A stretch of 64,000 nucleotides of DNA from Kocuria sp. cx-455 (lineage in GTDB: Bacteria > Actinomycetota > Actinomycetes > Actinomycetales > Micrococcaceae). A program made the translations under genes and the position numbers. Each line of letters starts with the position of its first letter. Within the stretch, counting starts at the first letter, position 1. The notes under the pieces are model-generated. The model did not search any database and was not told where the DNA came from. It saw only the letters and a program-made list of their open reading frames with translations. Of this stretch, positions 15,813 through 25,315 are shown piece by piece. The stretch is from assembly GCF_014698015.1 (NCBI RefSeq), contig NZ_JACXBS010000002.1, forward strand, positions 721,236-785,235, written 5' to 3'.

Positions 15813-18617
15813 TTAATGTGATCGCCGGCAAGAGTCGGCCCCGGCCAGTATTCGTAGAGTGTCCGCTTTAGACAGGGGATTGTGGCCCGCCCCAGTGTCT
15901 CGATACTCGTGGCATCGCATGGTGACTGCAAGGGAGGGAAAGTTCCGAGAGAATCGTTCGAACTCCGGGTAATCGATCTCGCGATCATGTTCGGACGCCG
16001 TGTTGACCCAGTAGTCAACGCGCGGGGGTTGGGACAGGGTGGACAACAGGTTAAGCACATTGGTTCGCAACGGGTACTTATCCCGCAGGTCTGCGGGGAG
16101 GAGCTTCGCCAGCCGCTTGTAGCGCAGGGCGTTAACGGCGGGCGCAAACCACCGGGTCCAGTCGAACTGCGCATTGTTGACCAGAGCCCGGGCCTCGGGG
16201 TCGTGATAGAGCAGAGCCAGGGCCATGAAACCGCCGGCGGACGACCCATAGTACGCGCGCTGTTCGGGATTGGTACTGCCGATTAATTCCGCCACGGAGC
16301 GCACTGCGCGAGCCGTGTCCGGGGCAGTCCAGTAATCAAGGGAGTATTGCCCCCAGGCCAAGGACACCGCGTGTTGGCCCATGGTCGCGGGGTCGCACAC
16401 ATAGATTTGATGTTGGTCGATTTCTCGCCACCACGTGGAGCGCTGGAACACCGGCTTTCCGCCGGAAATATCCTGGTCCACGGCACCGTTGCACAGGACC
16501 ATGGTGCGCTCAGCTCCACTGCGTTTCACAACCAGTAGGGGGATCACACAGTAGTCTGTGACCACGTCCAACCGTCGAGGGATGTCGTCCGCGAAACGTT
16601 CTGCCCCCAAATCATCCAGGTGATTCAGGTGTACTGAGAGTGTGTCATTCCCTCTATCGTTGAACACACTCCCTGGCATGTCCGTGGCCACCCGTGGCGA
16701 ACCTCGGAGGTCACGTTCAGTGAGAACAACGTCGATAATGTGAGCGCGAGATGCTCTTTCCCAAGATGCGGTCCCACGGTGCGATCCCAGTGCCACGATC
16801 TGCACGCTCACGCGCGTCCCTGCGGTTACATCGCTTACTGTCACGTGGACCGGGCGTCGCCTCTGAGCCCCGTCCCAACGCGCCAATGGTTTCCCGTCTA
16901 CGCACACTTGAAAGTACCAGTGGCCTTCAGCGGCGGGTTGTGCATATGAGGAAGCTACTGCGAATGTTAGCTCGCCGTGGTTAGGCATCGGGAGAAGGCT
17001 TCGTTCGACGCACGTTCCCGGGTTGAAATCGTCCCGCGGGATGTAAAGGCTGTCATTTTCGGGAACGACAGAATGCGTTGGCCCTCCCGCCGCGGTCACC
17101 GTGAACTCCCGCTCGAGGGGTAGCGGTGACTCCGTCCGGTGATGCGCTTCTGCCGCCAGCCGTTCGTCACGGGTCTGTTCATAGAGGTTGCGATAATCAT
17201 TCTTACCGGGGAAGTTCAAGACAGGGCACCCGGCGTTGATCAGTTCAGAAAAGAGAAACCCATCTGACCGTTCTTGGATCGTAAATGCCAGGCTAATCTC
17301 CACCATGGCGCGCACATTCATGGGCACGAATGTTTCAAACGCAATGTCCGTTTCGTTGAGGATTTCCGCAAGCCAGCGACCCGAGCGGGTTTCCCAGTAG
17401 AATATGTCCCACAAGTGAAAACCGTGCATGGGTGCGTCGTACTCCCACCGATGGACACCTCGGTGGAAATCTGCGGCGCGAGATGCCTCGGATTCACGTT
17501 CGTGGTCGCGCCTGGTGCGTTTACGGTACAAGCGCTGCAAGCCGGAGAGGTTATTATTCCACTCATTTGTACCCCAGTACGCGCGGCCTATCTCGTACGC
17601 GTTCCCCCTCAAATGCACCACGTCGTCTTGGGGATAGGCATTGGCGTAGTGGGGCACCAACCATCTGCCATGGCTTTGCCAGGTGTTCTTGTCTAAAGTC
17701 GCGTTAATCTCCGCAGTCTTCGGTAGCTTGCCTGTTCCCACGTAGAAATATCGGTGCCGCAGCGGCAACAGACTTTTGATTTCCTCCACCAAGTGTTTGT
17801 CCCGCGTCATGGACTTGGACCACTTGTCACCTGTGTTGGATTTCGTCGTGTACGTGAACATTTCAATGTCGTTTACGTGATCCATGGACAAGGCCAGACT
17901 GGTGCGGCTGTCCGCGCCGCCAGTCAGTGACATGACCAATTTGGAACTCGTGGCAACCAGATGCCGCATCTCCCGGTTCCACATCTCGCGGAACGCTTCA
18001 ACTTTACGGGCGGTGCTCCACCCCTCGAAGCGGTTGGTCTCCCGCGGGTAGAAGCGACATACCGACCAGTCCGAGATGTCCAGGAAGTGATTGGGCAGCA
18101 GAGATGAGACCCCCACATATTTTGTACGATCCCATCCAGAAATCGCACCCTGCCGTCCCTCCTCATCAGTGCGGACGGGATGGGGGCGTACGTCCACAAT
18201 CAATTGCAGATGGGACGCCACCAAGAACTTGTCTTCAGAGAAATACACCGAACGCATCCCCGTGGCATCGTTGAAAACCCTAAAACCACGGCTATCACCC
18301 AGCAGGATGACGTGGCGGCCGGCGAGGACATCGAGTGCTTCAAGGAACTCCCGTTCTCCCTGAGCCGCCATACGCGCAAGATGTTCGGCGGGGGAAACAT
18401 TGATCTCGACGAGACCCGCGTGCAGGCACAAACCGTGCACCAGTACCCAGCGGTCGCTGCCCTCCACGAATGCGATCTCCGGCACCCGGAGATCATCGTG
18501 GGAAAAGATCCAGCGAGAGGCACCCAGGCGCACAGCGGACCAGCCCACGGGAACGGCCGCGGCGTCATCGTCGGTATGAATCACGAACCCCCGGGGGTAG
18601 GGGTGAAGTGCGACCAC
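15813..18617 (-). CDS. Asparagine-synthetase-like protein fused to an Asp2-like alpha/beta-hydrolase
   Basis: 934 residues from GTG 18617, behind a ggaagg ribosome-binding site. The first ~500 residues resemble class B asparagine-synthetase-like proteins. There is an Ntn-like beta domain lacking the N-terminal catalytic Cys of true glutaminases, then a PP-loop SLTGGADS (residues 230-237) that would bind ATP and release pyrophosphate. The C-terminal part is an alpha/beta-hydrolase with YYGSSAGGFMAL (Ser793) and GAGHNPL (His912), the third such module in the locus. By family knowledge the first part would adenylate a carboxylate and form an amide. The fusion suggests amidation or aminoacylation of a uronic acid coupled to hydrolase chemistry. 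Substrate and nitrogen donor are inference. Confidence 0.65.
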   Translation of the reverse strand: MVALHPYPRGFVIHTDDDAAAVPVGWSAVRLGASRWIFSHDDLRVPEIAFVEGSDRWVLVHGLCLHAGLVEINVSPAEHLARMAAQGEREFLEALDVLAGRHVILLGDSRGFRVFNDATGMRSVYFSEDKFLVASHLQLIVDVRPHPVRTDEEGRQGAISGWDRTKYVGVSSLLPNHFLDISDWSVCRFYPRETNRFEGWSTARKVEAFREMWNREMRHLVATSSKLVMSLTGGADSRTSLALSMDHVNDIEMFTYTTKSNTGDKWSKSMTRDKHLVEEIKSLLPLRHRYFYVGTGKLPKTAEINATLDKNTWQSHGRWLVPHYANAYPQDDVVHLRGNAYEIGRAYWGTNEWNNNLSGLQRLYRKRTRRDHERESEASRAADFHRGVHRWEYDAPMHGFHLWDIFYWETRSGRWLAEILNETDIAFETFVPMNVRAMVEISLAFTIQERSDGFLFSELINAGCPVLNFPGKNDYRNLYEQTRDERLAAEAHHRTESPLPLEREFTVTAAGGPTHSVVPENDSLYIPRDDFNPGTCVERSLLPMPNHGELTFAVASSYAQPAAEGHWYFQVCVDGKPLARWDGAQRRRPVHVTVSDVTAGTRVSVQIVALGSHRGTASWERASRAHIIDVVLTERDLRGSPRVATDMPGSVFNDRGNDTLSVHLNHLDDLGAERFADDIPRRLDVVTDYCVIPLLVVKRSGAERTMVLCNGAVDQDISGGKPVFQRSTWWREIDQHQIYVCDPATMGQHAVSLAWGQYSLDYWTAPDTARAVRSVAELIGSTNPEQRAYYGSSAGGFMALALLYHDPEARALVNNAQFDWTRWFAPAVNALRYKRLAKLLPADLRDKYPLRTNVLNLLSTLSQPPRVDYWVNTASEHDREIDYPEFERFSRNFPSLAVTMRCHEYRDTGAGHNPLSKADTLRILAGADSCRRSH

Positions 18618-18693
18618 GGAAAACCTTCCGATAGGGGGGGTAGGGTGCTAGCCGTGGCACACGGTTGGGGACCGCGTACCACAGCCTCAAATT

Positions 18694-20046
18694 CTATTTC
18701 TTGATCGACCGCCCGGAAGCCATGTACTTCCAACCCGCATCAATCCACTGCTCCGGGTCCAACACGTTGCGCCCGTCCACAATGGTGCGCTCTCGTACCA
18801 GAGGCTCCAGCTGCTCGGGGGTCAGCTCGCGGAACTCCTTCCACTCCGTCAGCAGCAGCACCATTTCGGCGCGGGCCACGGCCTGTTCGATCCGGTCCAC
18901 GTAGTCCAAGCGGGGGTAACGCTTGGCCGCGTTGGCATTGGCCTGGGGGTCGTAGACGTGGACCTCGGCGCCCATGGAGTGCAGGCGGGCGGCGATGTCC
19001 AACGCGGGGGAGTCGCGGACATCATCAGATTCGGGCTTGAATGCGGCGCCGAGCACGGCAATGTCCCGGCCGTGGACGGATCCGCCGAGCTGCTGAACGG
19101 CCAGCTGCACGGTGTGCTCGCGGCGTCGCAGGTTGATGTCGTCCACCTCGGCGAGGAACCGAACGGACTGGTCCACGCCCAATTCGGCAGCACGAGCGCG
19201 AAGTGCACGAATGTCCTTGGGGAGGCAACCGCCACCGAAGCCCACGCCGGCGTTGAGGAACTTCCGACCGATACGTTCGTCCAGACCAATGGCATCGGCC
19301 AGGGTGCGGATGTCCCCACCCACGGTCTCGGTGATTTCGGACAGCGCGTTGATGAATGAAATCTTGGTCGCCAGGAAGCTGTTGGCGGCCACCTTGACCA
19401 GCTCAGCGGTCTGGTAATCGGTGACGATCAGCGGAATGTCCGCCGCAAGCTGTGAGGCGTAGACCTCCCGCAACACTTTTTCGGCCGCGAGCGCTTCCTC
19501 CGTGTACTGGCCGTTGGCATCGGTTTCTAGGCCCAGCACCATGCGGTCCGGGGTCAGCGTGTCCTCGACGGCGTGGCCCTCGCGCAGGAACTCGGGGTTC
19601 CAGACCAGGGTGACCCGAACGCCGTCGGCGGCATTCTCGCGGGCGAGCTCTTGCAGGCGAGCGGCCGAACCCACCGGAACCGTGGACTTGCCCACAATGA
19701 TGCAGTCGCGATCCGCGGCGCGAGCGATCTGCGTGACCGCCGCATCCACGTAGCGCATGTCCGCCGCGTGGCTCTCGGCCTTCTGCGGGGTGCCCACCCC
19801 AATGAAGTGGACGTCACCGAACGGGACGGCCTGCTCGTAAGAGGTGGTGAAACGCAGCTTGCCCGTGCCAATGTGCTGGGTCAGCAGCTCCGGGAGACCG
19901 GGCTCATGAAACGGTACTTCACCGGATGACAGGGCATCGATCTTGGCCTGATCCACGTCCAGACCGATCACCTCGTGACCCAACTCCGCCATGGAGACCG
20001 CGTGAGTTGCACCCAGGTACCCCGTGCCAATGACCGTCAGTTTCAT
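18694..20046 (-). CDS. ugd: UDP-glucose 6-dehydrogenase
   Basis: The 450-residue product oxidises UDP-glucose to UDP-glucuronate with two NAD+. The Rossmann motif is at the start (MKLTVIGTGYLGATHAVSMA). STVPVGSA, WNPEFLREG and the catalytic-Cys segment GFGGGCLPKD (Cys near residue 270) follow in the usual order, and a C-terminal UDP-binding domain ends the protein. Length and order are typical of Ugd/TuaD. It lies 37 bp downstream of wecB in the same orientation and 76 bp before the asparagine-synthetase-like fusion. A UDP-ManNAc dehydrogenase is possible but the EFLREG and FGGxCLPKD forms favour UDP-glucose. It supplies uronic acid for the glycan. Confidence 0.9.
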   Translation of the reverse strand: MKLTVIGTGYLGATHAVSMAELGHEVIGLDVDQAKIDALSSGEVPFHEPGLPELLTQHIGTGKLRFTTSYEQAVPFGDVHFIGVGTPQKAESHAADMRYVDAAVTQIARAADRDCIIVGKSTVPVGSAARLQELARENAADGVRVTLVWNPEFLREGHAVEDTLTPDRMVLGLETDANGQYTEEALAAEKVLREVYASQLAADIPLIVTDYQTAELVKVAANSFLATKISFINALSEITETVGGDIRTLADAIGLDERIGRKFLNAGVGFGGGCLPKDIRALRARAAELGVDQSVRFLAEVDDINLRRREHTVQLAVQQLGGSVHGRDIAVLGAAFKPESDDVRDSPALDIAARLHSMGAEVHVYDPQANANAAKRYPRLDYVDRIEQAVARAEMVLLLTEWKEFRELTPEQLEPLVRERTIVDGRNVLDPEQWIDAGWKYMASGRSIKK

Positions 20047-20083
20047 GCATGTCCTCTTTCAACTAGACGTGCCGGTGAACTGG

Positions 20084-21232
20084 TTAGACCTGCGAATCGA
20101 AATCCGGGATCCGCTCGCCCACGCCGAACATCTGAGCGATCGCGGCCACCGTGCGGGCGCCGGCCTTGCCATCACCATAGGGGTTCACGGCGTTGGCCAT
20201 GGCGTCATAGATGGCCTGATTATTGAGCAGGCTGTCCACCTCTTCGACAATGCGTTCCTCATCGGTACCGATCAGCTTGACGGTGCCGGCGGTGACAGCC
20301 TCCGGGCGCTCGGTGTTCTCGCGCATCACCAGAACGGGCTTACCCAGGGACGGGGCTTCCTCCTGGACTCCGCCGGAATCGGTGAGCACCAGGTGGGCCA
20401 CGGAAAGCATGCGGGTGAACTCGCCGTAGGCCATGGGCTCGGTGACCACCACGTTGGGCAGGTTCTCAATCGCGGGTAGCACGGCCTCGCGCACGGCCGG
20501 GTTGCGGTGGACGGGCAACACAATGGTGAGGTCCGGTTCGGCCGCGGCAATGCGTGCCAGGGCGCGTCCGACGCCGCGCATGGCCTCACCCTGGTTCTCC
20601 CGGCGGTGGGTGGTCACCAACAGCACGCGCTTGCCGGACTGGGCGATCTCCTCCAACTGGGGATCTGAGAAGGGCAGCTGCTTGTCCACGGTGTGCAGCA
20701 GGGCGTCGATCACGGTGTTGCCGGAGACCACGATGTCCTCGGGAGTGATGGCCTCACGCAGCAGGTTGTCCTGGGAGGTGGAGGTGGGCGCCAGGTGCAG
20801 GGAGGCAATCTGCGAGGTCAGCTTGCGGTTGGCTTCCTCCGGGAAGGGGGAGAACAGGTCGAAGGAACGCAGACCTGCCTCGGCGTGGATGACCGGGATG
20901 CCGCGGTAGAACGCGGCAATGGCGCCGGCGGTGGAGGTGGTGGTGTCGCCCTGGACCACCACGGCGTCCGGGGCGTTCTCCGCGAAAATCTTGTCCAGGC
21001 CGTCCACGGTGCGGGTCAACACGCCGTTGAGGGTCTGACGGGGCTGGATGATGTTGAGATCGTGATCCGGGGTGATATCGAAAATGTCGTTGACTTGATC
21101 CAACATTTCGCGGTGCTGGCCGGTCACGGTCACCACACAATTGAACAGGGGGTTTTCCTGAAGTGCTTTCACGATGGGGGCCATCTTGATGGCTTCAGGA
21201 CGAGTGCCGTAGATCGGCATGATCGTGTGCAT
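20084..21232 (-). CDS. wecB: UDP-N-acetylglucosamine 2-epimerase (non-hydrolysing)
   Basis: I use ATG 21232, behind agaggatt, not the upstream 21487 start. The 382-residue product converts UDP-GlcNAc to UDP-ManNAc. Diagnostic segments are GTRPEAIKMAPIVKAL near the start, VTGQHREMLDQV, VVQGDTTTSTAGA, HAEAGLRSFDLFSPFPEEAN, TTHRRENQG, and TDSGGVQEEAPSLGKPVLVM followed by RENTERPEA. All catalytic-region motifs are intact and the length is normal. First gene of the minus-strand glycan run, so its upstream region probably holds the operon promoter. With Ugd it suggests an amino-sugar/uronic-acid polymer. Confidence 0.92.
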   Translation of the reverse strand: MHTIMPIYGTRPEAIKMAPIVKALQENPLFNCVVTVTGQHREMLDQVNDIFDITPDHDLNIIQPRQTLNGVLTRTVDGLDKIFAENAPDAVVVQGDTTTSTAGAIAAFYRGIPVIHAEAGLRSFDLFSPFPEEANRKLTSQIASLHLAPTSTSQDNLLREAITPEDIVVSGNTVIDALLHTVDKQLPFSDPQLEEIAQSGKRVLLVTTHRRENQGEAMRGVGRALARIAAAEPDLTIVLPVHRNPAVREAVLPAIENLPNVVVTEPMAYGEFTRMLSVAHLVLTDSGGVQEEAPSLGKPVLVMRENTERPEAVTAGTVKLIGTDEERIVEEVDSLLNNQAIYDAMANAVNPYGDGKAGARTVAAIAQMFGVGERIPDFDSQV

Positions 21233-21603
21233 GAATAATCCTCTTCCAGGCGCATACGTGACCTCGGCGGCGCACTGGGGGGACTGGCCCGAGGGGGTGG
21301 ACCACAGCAACACCGCTGTCGGGGACGCGAGATTCGTTGTCAGTCTAGGACAAATACTCTTGTCACGCCGGATCTGAAGATCATGGCGCGGAGGCTCACA
21401 CCACCCGCCGCGGTGATGTAATGTTGTTGCGAATCCATGTAACACCTCACTCGCTGGGCACACGGAAGTCCCACGGCGATGAGACAAAGCGTGCCACGGG
21501 TTCTAGGAGTGGATCGGCATTATCCGTGGCCGATCCAATTTGGGGAGATCATCCAGCTGCGGGCGCAGCGCTTAGGAGACAATAGAAAGCAGCGAAAAGT
21601 AGC
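21233..21603. other. Divergent intergenic region between wecB and an unknown gene
   Basis: About 370 bp between two divergently transcribed genes, so it should carry promoters for both. The wecB side has a good ribosome-binding site (agaggatt). A small dyad (gacaaatactcttgtc) lies at about 21348-21363 and could be an operator. I see no convincing paired -35/-10 boxes, no RNA gene and no convincing short ORF. Confidence 0.4.
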
Positions 21604-22332
21604 GTGCCTTTCAAGAAAAACGGCTGGCGTAAGCCCACTGCCGTGCAGCATTCCACCCTCCTCACGTGCTACAACGATCGAGGGCAGCAGGTTCCCGTCC
21701 CCTCATCCGTTCTCAGCGTGGCCTTCACGGGGTTCCAGCACATGTCCCGGGGGATTTTCGGCTCCGGGCCGGAAGAATTCGATCTGGACCTGCTCGATGT
21801 CACATTCATGCAGGTGGGCCCGTCCTCCTTCGACTTCCGGTTCGATATCCGCCGCCCGGACCTGGGCAAAATGGCCCTCTTGGGCGCTTCTGGCGCGCTC
21901 CGAGAGGCCTACCCGATGTTGGCCCGGGCCATGACCGTGATCGGTACGATCGGCGAGGCGACCATGCTCATCGCCGCGCATCCCGGGTGCGAGCTGCGGC
22001 GGGTTGAGACCCACTACGGCCCGGATGTCGAAGTCCTGGTTGACAGTAAGCCTCGGCTCATTTTTCCCGCCCAGTTCCTGGACCTGGTGCGGGACCCTGC
22101 CATTCAAGCCGCGTGGCGCGCGGGACTCAGCCCCCTGAGCAACCCGGACTTCGCCTACGTGACCGCGCGCGGTGAGATCCACAAAGTTCAAGGCCTGGCC
22201 AACCAGGTCATCATTTGTAACGAGCATCTGCGCGACTTCATCAGCGGAGACCCGCTCCAACCCATGTCCTTTGAACCCACCATCCCCGCTTTGAGCCAGG
22301 CAGAGCAGGAGTGGGGAACCCCACCCGAATAG
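21604..22332 (+). CDS. Uncharacterised 242-residue protein
   Basis: Starts with GTG 21604. The protein is soluble with no signal peptide or membrane helix. It has a compact hydrophobic pattern (PSSVLSVAFTGFQHM, DLLDVTFMQVGPSSFDFRFDI, ATMLIAAHPGCELRRVETHYG) and an acidic C-terminus. No enzyme motif is recognised. It is divergent from wecB and convergent with the aarF-like gene (9 bp apart). Coding is supported by length, third-position GC and the absence of a better frame. Function unknown. Confidence 0.6.
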   Translation: MPFKKNGWRKPTAVQHSTLLTCYNDRGQQVPVPSSVLSVAFTGFQHMSRGIFGSGPEEFDLDLLDVTFMQVGPSSFDFRFDIRRPDLGKMALLGASGALREAYPMLARAMTVIGTIGEATMLIAAHPGCELRRVETHYGPDVEVLVDSKPRLIFPAQFLDLVRDPAIQAAWRAGLSPLSNPDFAYVTARGEIHKVQGLANQVIICNEHLRDFISGDPLQPMSFEPTIPALSQAEQEWGTPPE

Positions 22333-22341
22333 TCCGCCGAG

Positions 22342-24036
22342 TCAGGACAGGCCGCGCGGCCGCTGACCCCGGAGGGTGCGCACAATTTTGCGGGCGCGGT
22401 CCACATTGGAGGACACGGCCAAGTAGCCACCCAGCACACCCACCGTGGACATGCCACCCACGATCATGGGCGTGTGGTACTTCTTCCAGCGCTCCGGATC
22501 CGAGGCCAGGATGTGAGCGGTGCCGTTGATGGACGCGGCGATGATGCCACCGGCCACCACGTGGTGGCCGATCTTGGCGCCGCTCTTCATGACCGGTTCC
22601 AACTCGTCGGTGCGCAGGTGAACGTCAAAGCCGCCGCGTTCGAGCACCACGATGAGCCGGCGCACGTACTCGGGAATGTCCACGCTCATTTGCATGGCAT
22701 CCTCCAGTGAACTGCGCAGCCGGGCCAGCAACGCATCCGGTGACAGCCGGTGCAGGATGAAGCGTTCCGCGTAGGGCTGCAGCACGGACACCAGGTCGAA
22801 GTGCGGGTCCAGGCCTGTGCCCATGGACTCCGCGGTGACCAGCATGCGCAACAGCAGCGCGGACTGCCGGGGCAGCTGGAGCCTGTGATAACGCAGCACG
22901 TGCACCAGGTCGCCCATGAGCTCGCCCACGCGTACTTCTTCCAGCGGCTTGTTGGCGTAGCGGCGCATCATCACGGCCACGTCCCGCTCGAGGTCCCGCT
23001 TGGAGACATCGTGCTCACCGGTGGCGGTCAGTCCCAACAGGCCCGTGGTGGCACGGCGGGCATTACTCTGGACCACCCCCAGCATCAGGGTGATCAGGTG
23101 ATCACGGAATTCCTCACTGAGGTGCCCGACCATGCCGAAGTCGATGATGGCGATGCGCCCGTCCGGCTCCACGAACAGGTTGCCCGGGTGCGGGTCCGCG
23201 TGGAAGAAACCGTCCTCGAACACCATCTTGCAAATGGCGTCCGTGGCCTCCCGCGCCAGCAGGTGGCGATCCACGCCGGCGTCCTCCAGGGCCGGGTAGT
23301 TGTTGATCTTGACGCCGAACATCCGTTCCATGGTCAGCACACGGGACGAGGTGGCCTCCCAGTAAATCTCCGGGATGTGGATGCGCGGGTGGCCGGTGAA
23401 GTTCTCAGACATCCGCTGGGCGTTGCGGGCCTCCTGGAGGTAGTCCAGTTCCCCGCGCAGTGAGTCGTTGAACTCGTGGACCAGCCCTTCCAGGTCGTAG
23501 TCGCGAGCGGCGGGCCAGTAGCGTGAGGCCAACTTGGCCAGATCGCTCATGATTTCCAGGTCGCGGTTGACCTCGTCCATCACGCCGGGGCGGCGGACCT
23601 TCACAATGACCTCGTGACCGCGGTAGGTCGCGGCGTGTGCTTGCCCGATGGAGCCGGTGGCAATGGGCGTGGGGTCGATATCGGCCAGGATTTCTTCCGC
23701 CTGAGAATCCGGTTCGGCCTCGATCAGCGCCCTGATCTGGTCCACGGGCACCGGAGGGGTGTTGTCCTGGAGCTTGTGCAGTTCATCCTCGTAGCCGGGT
23801 GGCAGCAGATCCGGGCGCGTGGACACCAACTGACCCAGCTTGATGAACGTGGGCCCCAGTTCCTCCAACGCCATGCGCAGGTGTTCGGGTTGGGAGTGGA
23901 AACTTTGGGTCTTGAACAGGCGAGCGCGAGCCAGCGGAGCGCGCCATTCGGGCTTGATACCCCCCACGGCAAACCCAAAACCATGCCTCGAGAGCACCTC
24001 GATGATCTGGATGAACCGTTCGCGGCGAGAAATCAT
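22342..24036 (-). CDS. AarF/ABC1/UbiB family atypical kinase
   Basis: 564 residues with the family order: an N-terminal KxGQ region (LGPTFIKLGQLVSTRPDLLP), an Ala-rich nucleotide loop (PIATGSIGQAH), YLQEARNAQRM, and the HADPHPGNLF catalytic segment followed by AIIDFGMVG, the DFG-equivalent metal site. Two hydrophobic segments near the C-terminus (residues ~485-545) suggest membrane anchoring. Relatives act in isoprenoid-quinone or lipid metabolism as ATP-binding, ATPase-like proteins. It lies 17 bp downstream of the 24054-25223 gene and is probably co-transcribed with it. No abnormality is seen. Confidence 0.88.
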   Translation of the reverse strand: MISRRERFIQIIEVLSRHGFGFAVGGIKPEWRAPLARARLFKTQSFHSQPEHLRMALEELGPTFIKLGQLVSTRPDLLPPGYEDELHKLQDNTPPVPVDQIRALIEAEPDSQAEEILADIDPTPIATGSIGQAHAATYRGHEVIVKVRRPGVMDEVNRDLEIMSDLAKLASRYWPAARDYDLEGLVHEFNDSLRGELDYLQEARNAQRMSENFTGHPRIHIPEIYWEATSSRVLTMERMFGVKINNYPALEDAGVDRHLLAREATDAICKMVFEDGFFHADPHPGNLFVEPDGRIAIIDFGMVGHLSEEFRDHLITLMLGVVQSNARRATTGLLGLTATGEHDVSKRDLERDVAVMMRRYANKPLEEVRVGELMGDLVHVLRYHRLQLPRQSALLLRMLVTAESMGTGLDPHFDLVSVLQPYAERFILHRLSPDALLARLRSSLEDAMQMSVDIPEYVRRLIVVLERGGFDVHLRTDELEPVMKSGAKIGHHVVAGGIIAASINGTAHILASDPERWKKYHTPMIVGGMSTVGVLGGYLAVSSNVDRARKIVRTLRGQRPRGLS

Positions 24037-24053
24037 GGAGAGGTAACTGTCCC

Positions 24054-25223
24054 TTACAAGGTCCGGTTGAGGTAGAAAGCCATGAACCCGGTGGCCACGG
24101 CCACAATGATGAACAGGGTGGTCGCCAGCGGTTCGAACGGGATCAGGATCACGGCTCCCACCACCAGCAGCACGGTCAGCAGCGCGAGCGCCAGGACGGT
24201 GGTCTTGGCGCCCTTGGGGGCGTTGCGGCGCCCTTCAACCGGTGGCTGGTCTCCCATGGCCAGGGGATCGGCGTCAACCCGTGAGCTGCCCGCGGCGGGG
24301 CGCGACGCGGCGGCGTCGGCGGGCCCGTTGGGGTGGGCGGCGGTGTAGCCCTTGCGCCATTTCTTGGAATTGCGGCCGCGGTCGGTCTCGACCGGAATGT
24401 AAGCTGGGGGCACCTCGTAGGTTTCGGCCTCCGCCACGAGCTCGGGAACGTCGTTGGGCAGTTCCTCGTACCACTGCTCCGGTACTTCCGTGGCGCGGGC
24501 GGCCTGCAGCGTCATGGACACCTCGAACGCGGAACCACGAATGGTGCCCCACGCGGCGGTGAGCAGGTTGTGGTCGAAGGCGTGCTTGATGATGGGGATG
24601 AACTGCTGCGACATCTGCGTGGACAACCGGCCCACCTGCTTGCGTTCGTAGAGCACGTCCACGGTGTCCACGGTCATTCCGTGGGAGTTGCGGACCTTGT
24701 TCGTCTCCAGGGTGACGATCACGCGGCCCTCACCGCCGGCGGGCACGATCGAATGCAGGTACTCGGCGAAGTCCTGCTCGTCCAGCACCTTGATCGATGA
24801 TCCCTGGGGCAGCACGGCGGCCTGGATGGGCGCGGTGTTGATGGGGAACAGCATGTCCGGGGGAGCAATCGAGATCACGGCACTCGCGTCCACTTCCGCC
24901 AGGCCGTCGTTGCGTTCCAGTCGTGCGTCCAGTTTCAGCGGCACCACCGGGATGTAGCCGGAGGCCACCACGCGCGCAATCGGGTCCCAGTAGCGATGGG
25001 CGTCCTGGGCGGGCAGGTGAGCCACCTTGTTCTCACCGATCCGCACCGAAATGGTGCGCGGGTCAAACGGATGGTCCGGTTCCGGTACCAGCGCGGCCAG
25101 TCCCGTCCACGTCTGCGAACGACCGAGCGACAACCCTCCGAACACTCGCATGATCTCGGTGTCGTAAAAGTTCTCGGTGACAACGTCCAAGGACCCTCGG
25201 TCGTTGAGCGCGTAATCGGTCAT
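24054..25223 (-). CDS. Uncharacterised protein with two C-terminal membrane segments
   Basis: I choose ATG 25223, which has a strong gagggag ribosome-binding site, over 25262. The 389-residue product has a ~270-residue cytoplasmic part with mixed alpha/beta patterning (MRVFGGLSLGRSQTWTG, DPIARVVASGYIPVVPLKLD, GEGRVIVTLETNKV). A Pro/Ala/Arg-rich linker follows, then two hydrophobic helices at the end (LALALLTVLLVVGAVIL and TLFIIVAVATGFMAFYL). The arrangement suggests a C-terminally membrane-tethered protein. No known domain is recognised. It sits upstream of aarF in the same direction and may form a two-gene operon with it. Confidence 0.65.
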   Translation of the reverse strand: MTDYALNDRGSLDVVTENFYDTEIMRVFGGLSLGRSQTWTGLAALVPEPDHPFDPRTISVRIGENKVAHLPAQDAHRYWDPIARVVASGYIPVVPLKLDARLERNDGLAEVDASAVISIAPPDMLFPINTAPIQAAVLPQGSSIKVLDEQDFAEYLHSIVPAGGEGRVIVTLETNKVRNSHGMTVDTVDVLYERKQVGRLSTQMSQQFIPIIKHAFDHNLLTAAWGTIRGSAFEVSMTLQAARATEVPEQWYEELPNDVPELVAEAETYEVPPAYIPVETDRGRNSKKWRKGYTAAHPNGPADAAASRPAAGSSRVDADPLAMGDQPPVEGRRNAPKGAKTTVLALALLTVLLVVGAVILIPFEPLATTLFIIVAVATGFMAFYLNRTL

Positions 25224-25315
25224 GGTCTCCCTCGCTGTAGCGGCAGCGTCCAACGCTCCCACCTTCTCACGGAATGCTTTCGTTTCACCGGCAACACTTG
25301 GGTCCCGGTGAGTGC

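Noticed and set aside
15782..16249. Upstream extension of the FkbM gene to 16249
   Set aside because: It overlaps the hydrolase end of the 15813-18617 gene and has no methyltransferase similarity before MDHPLTW at 15781.
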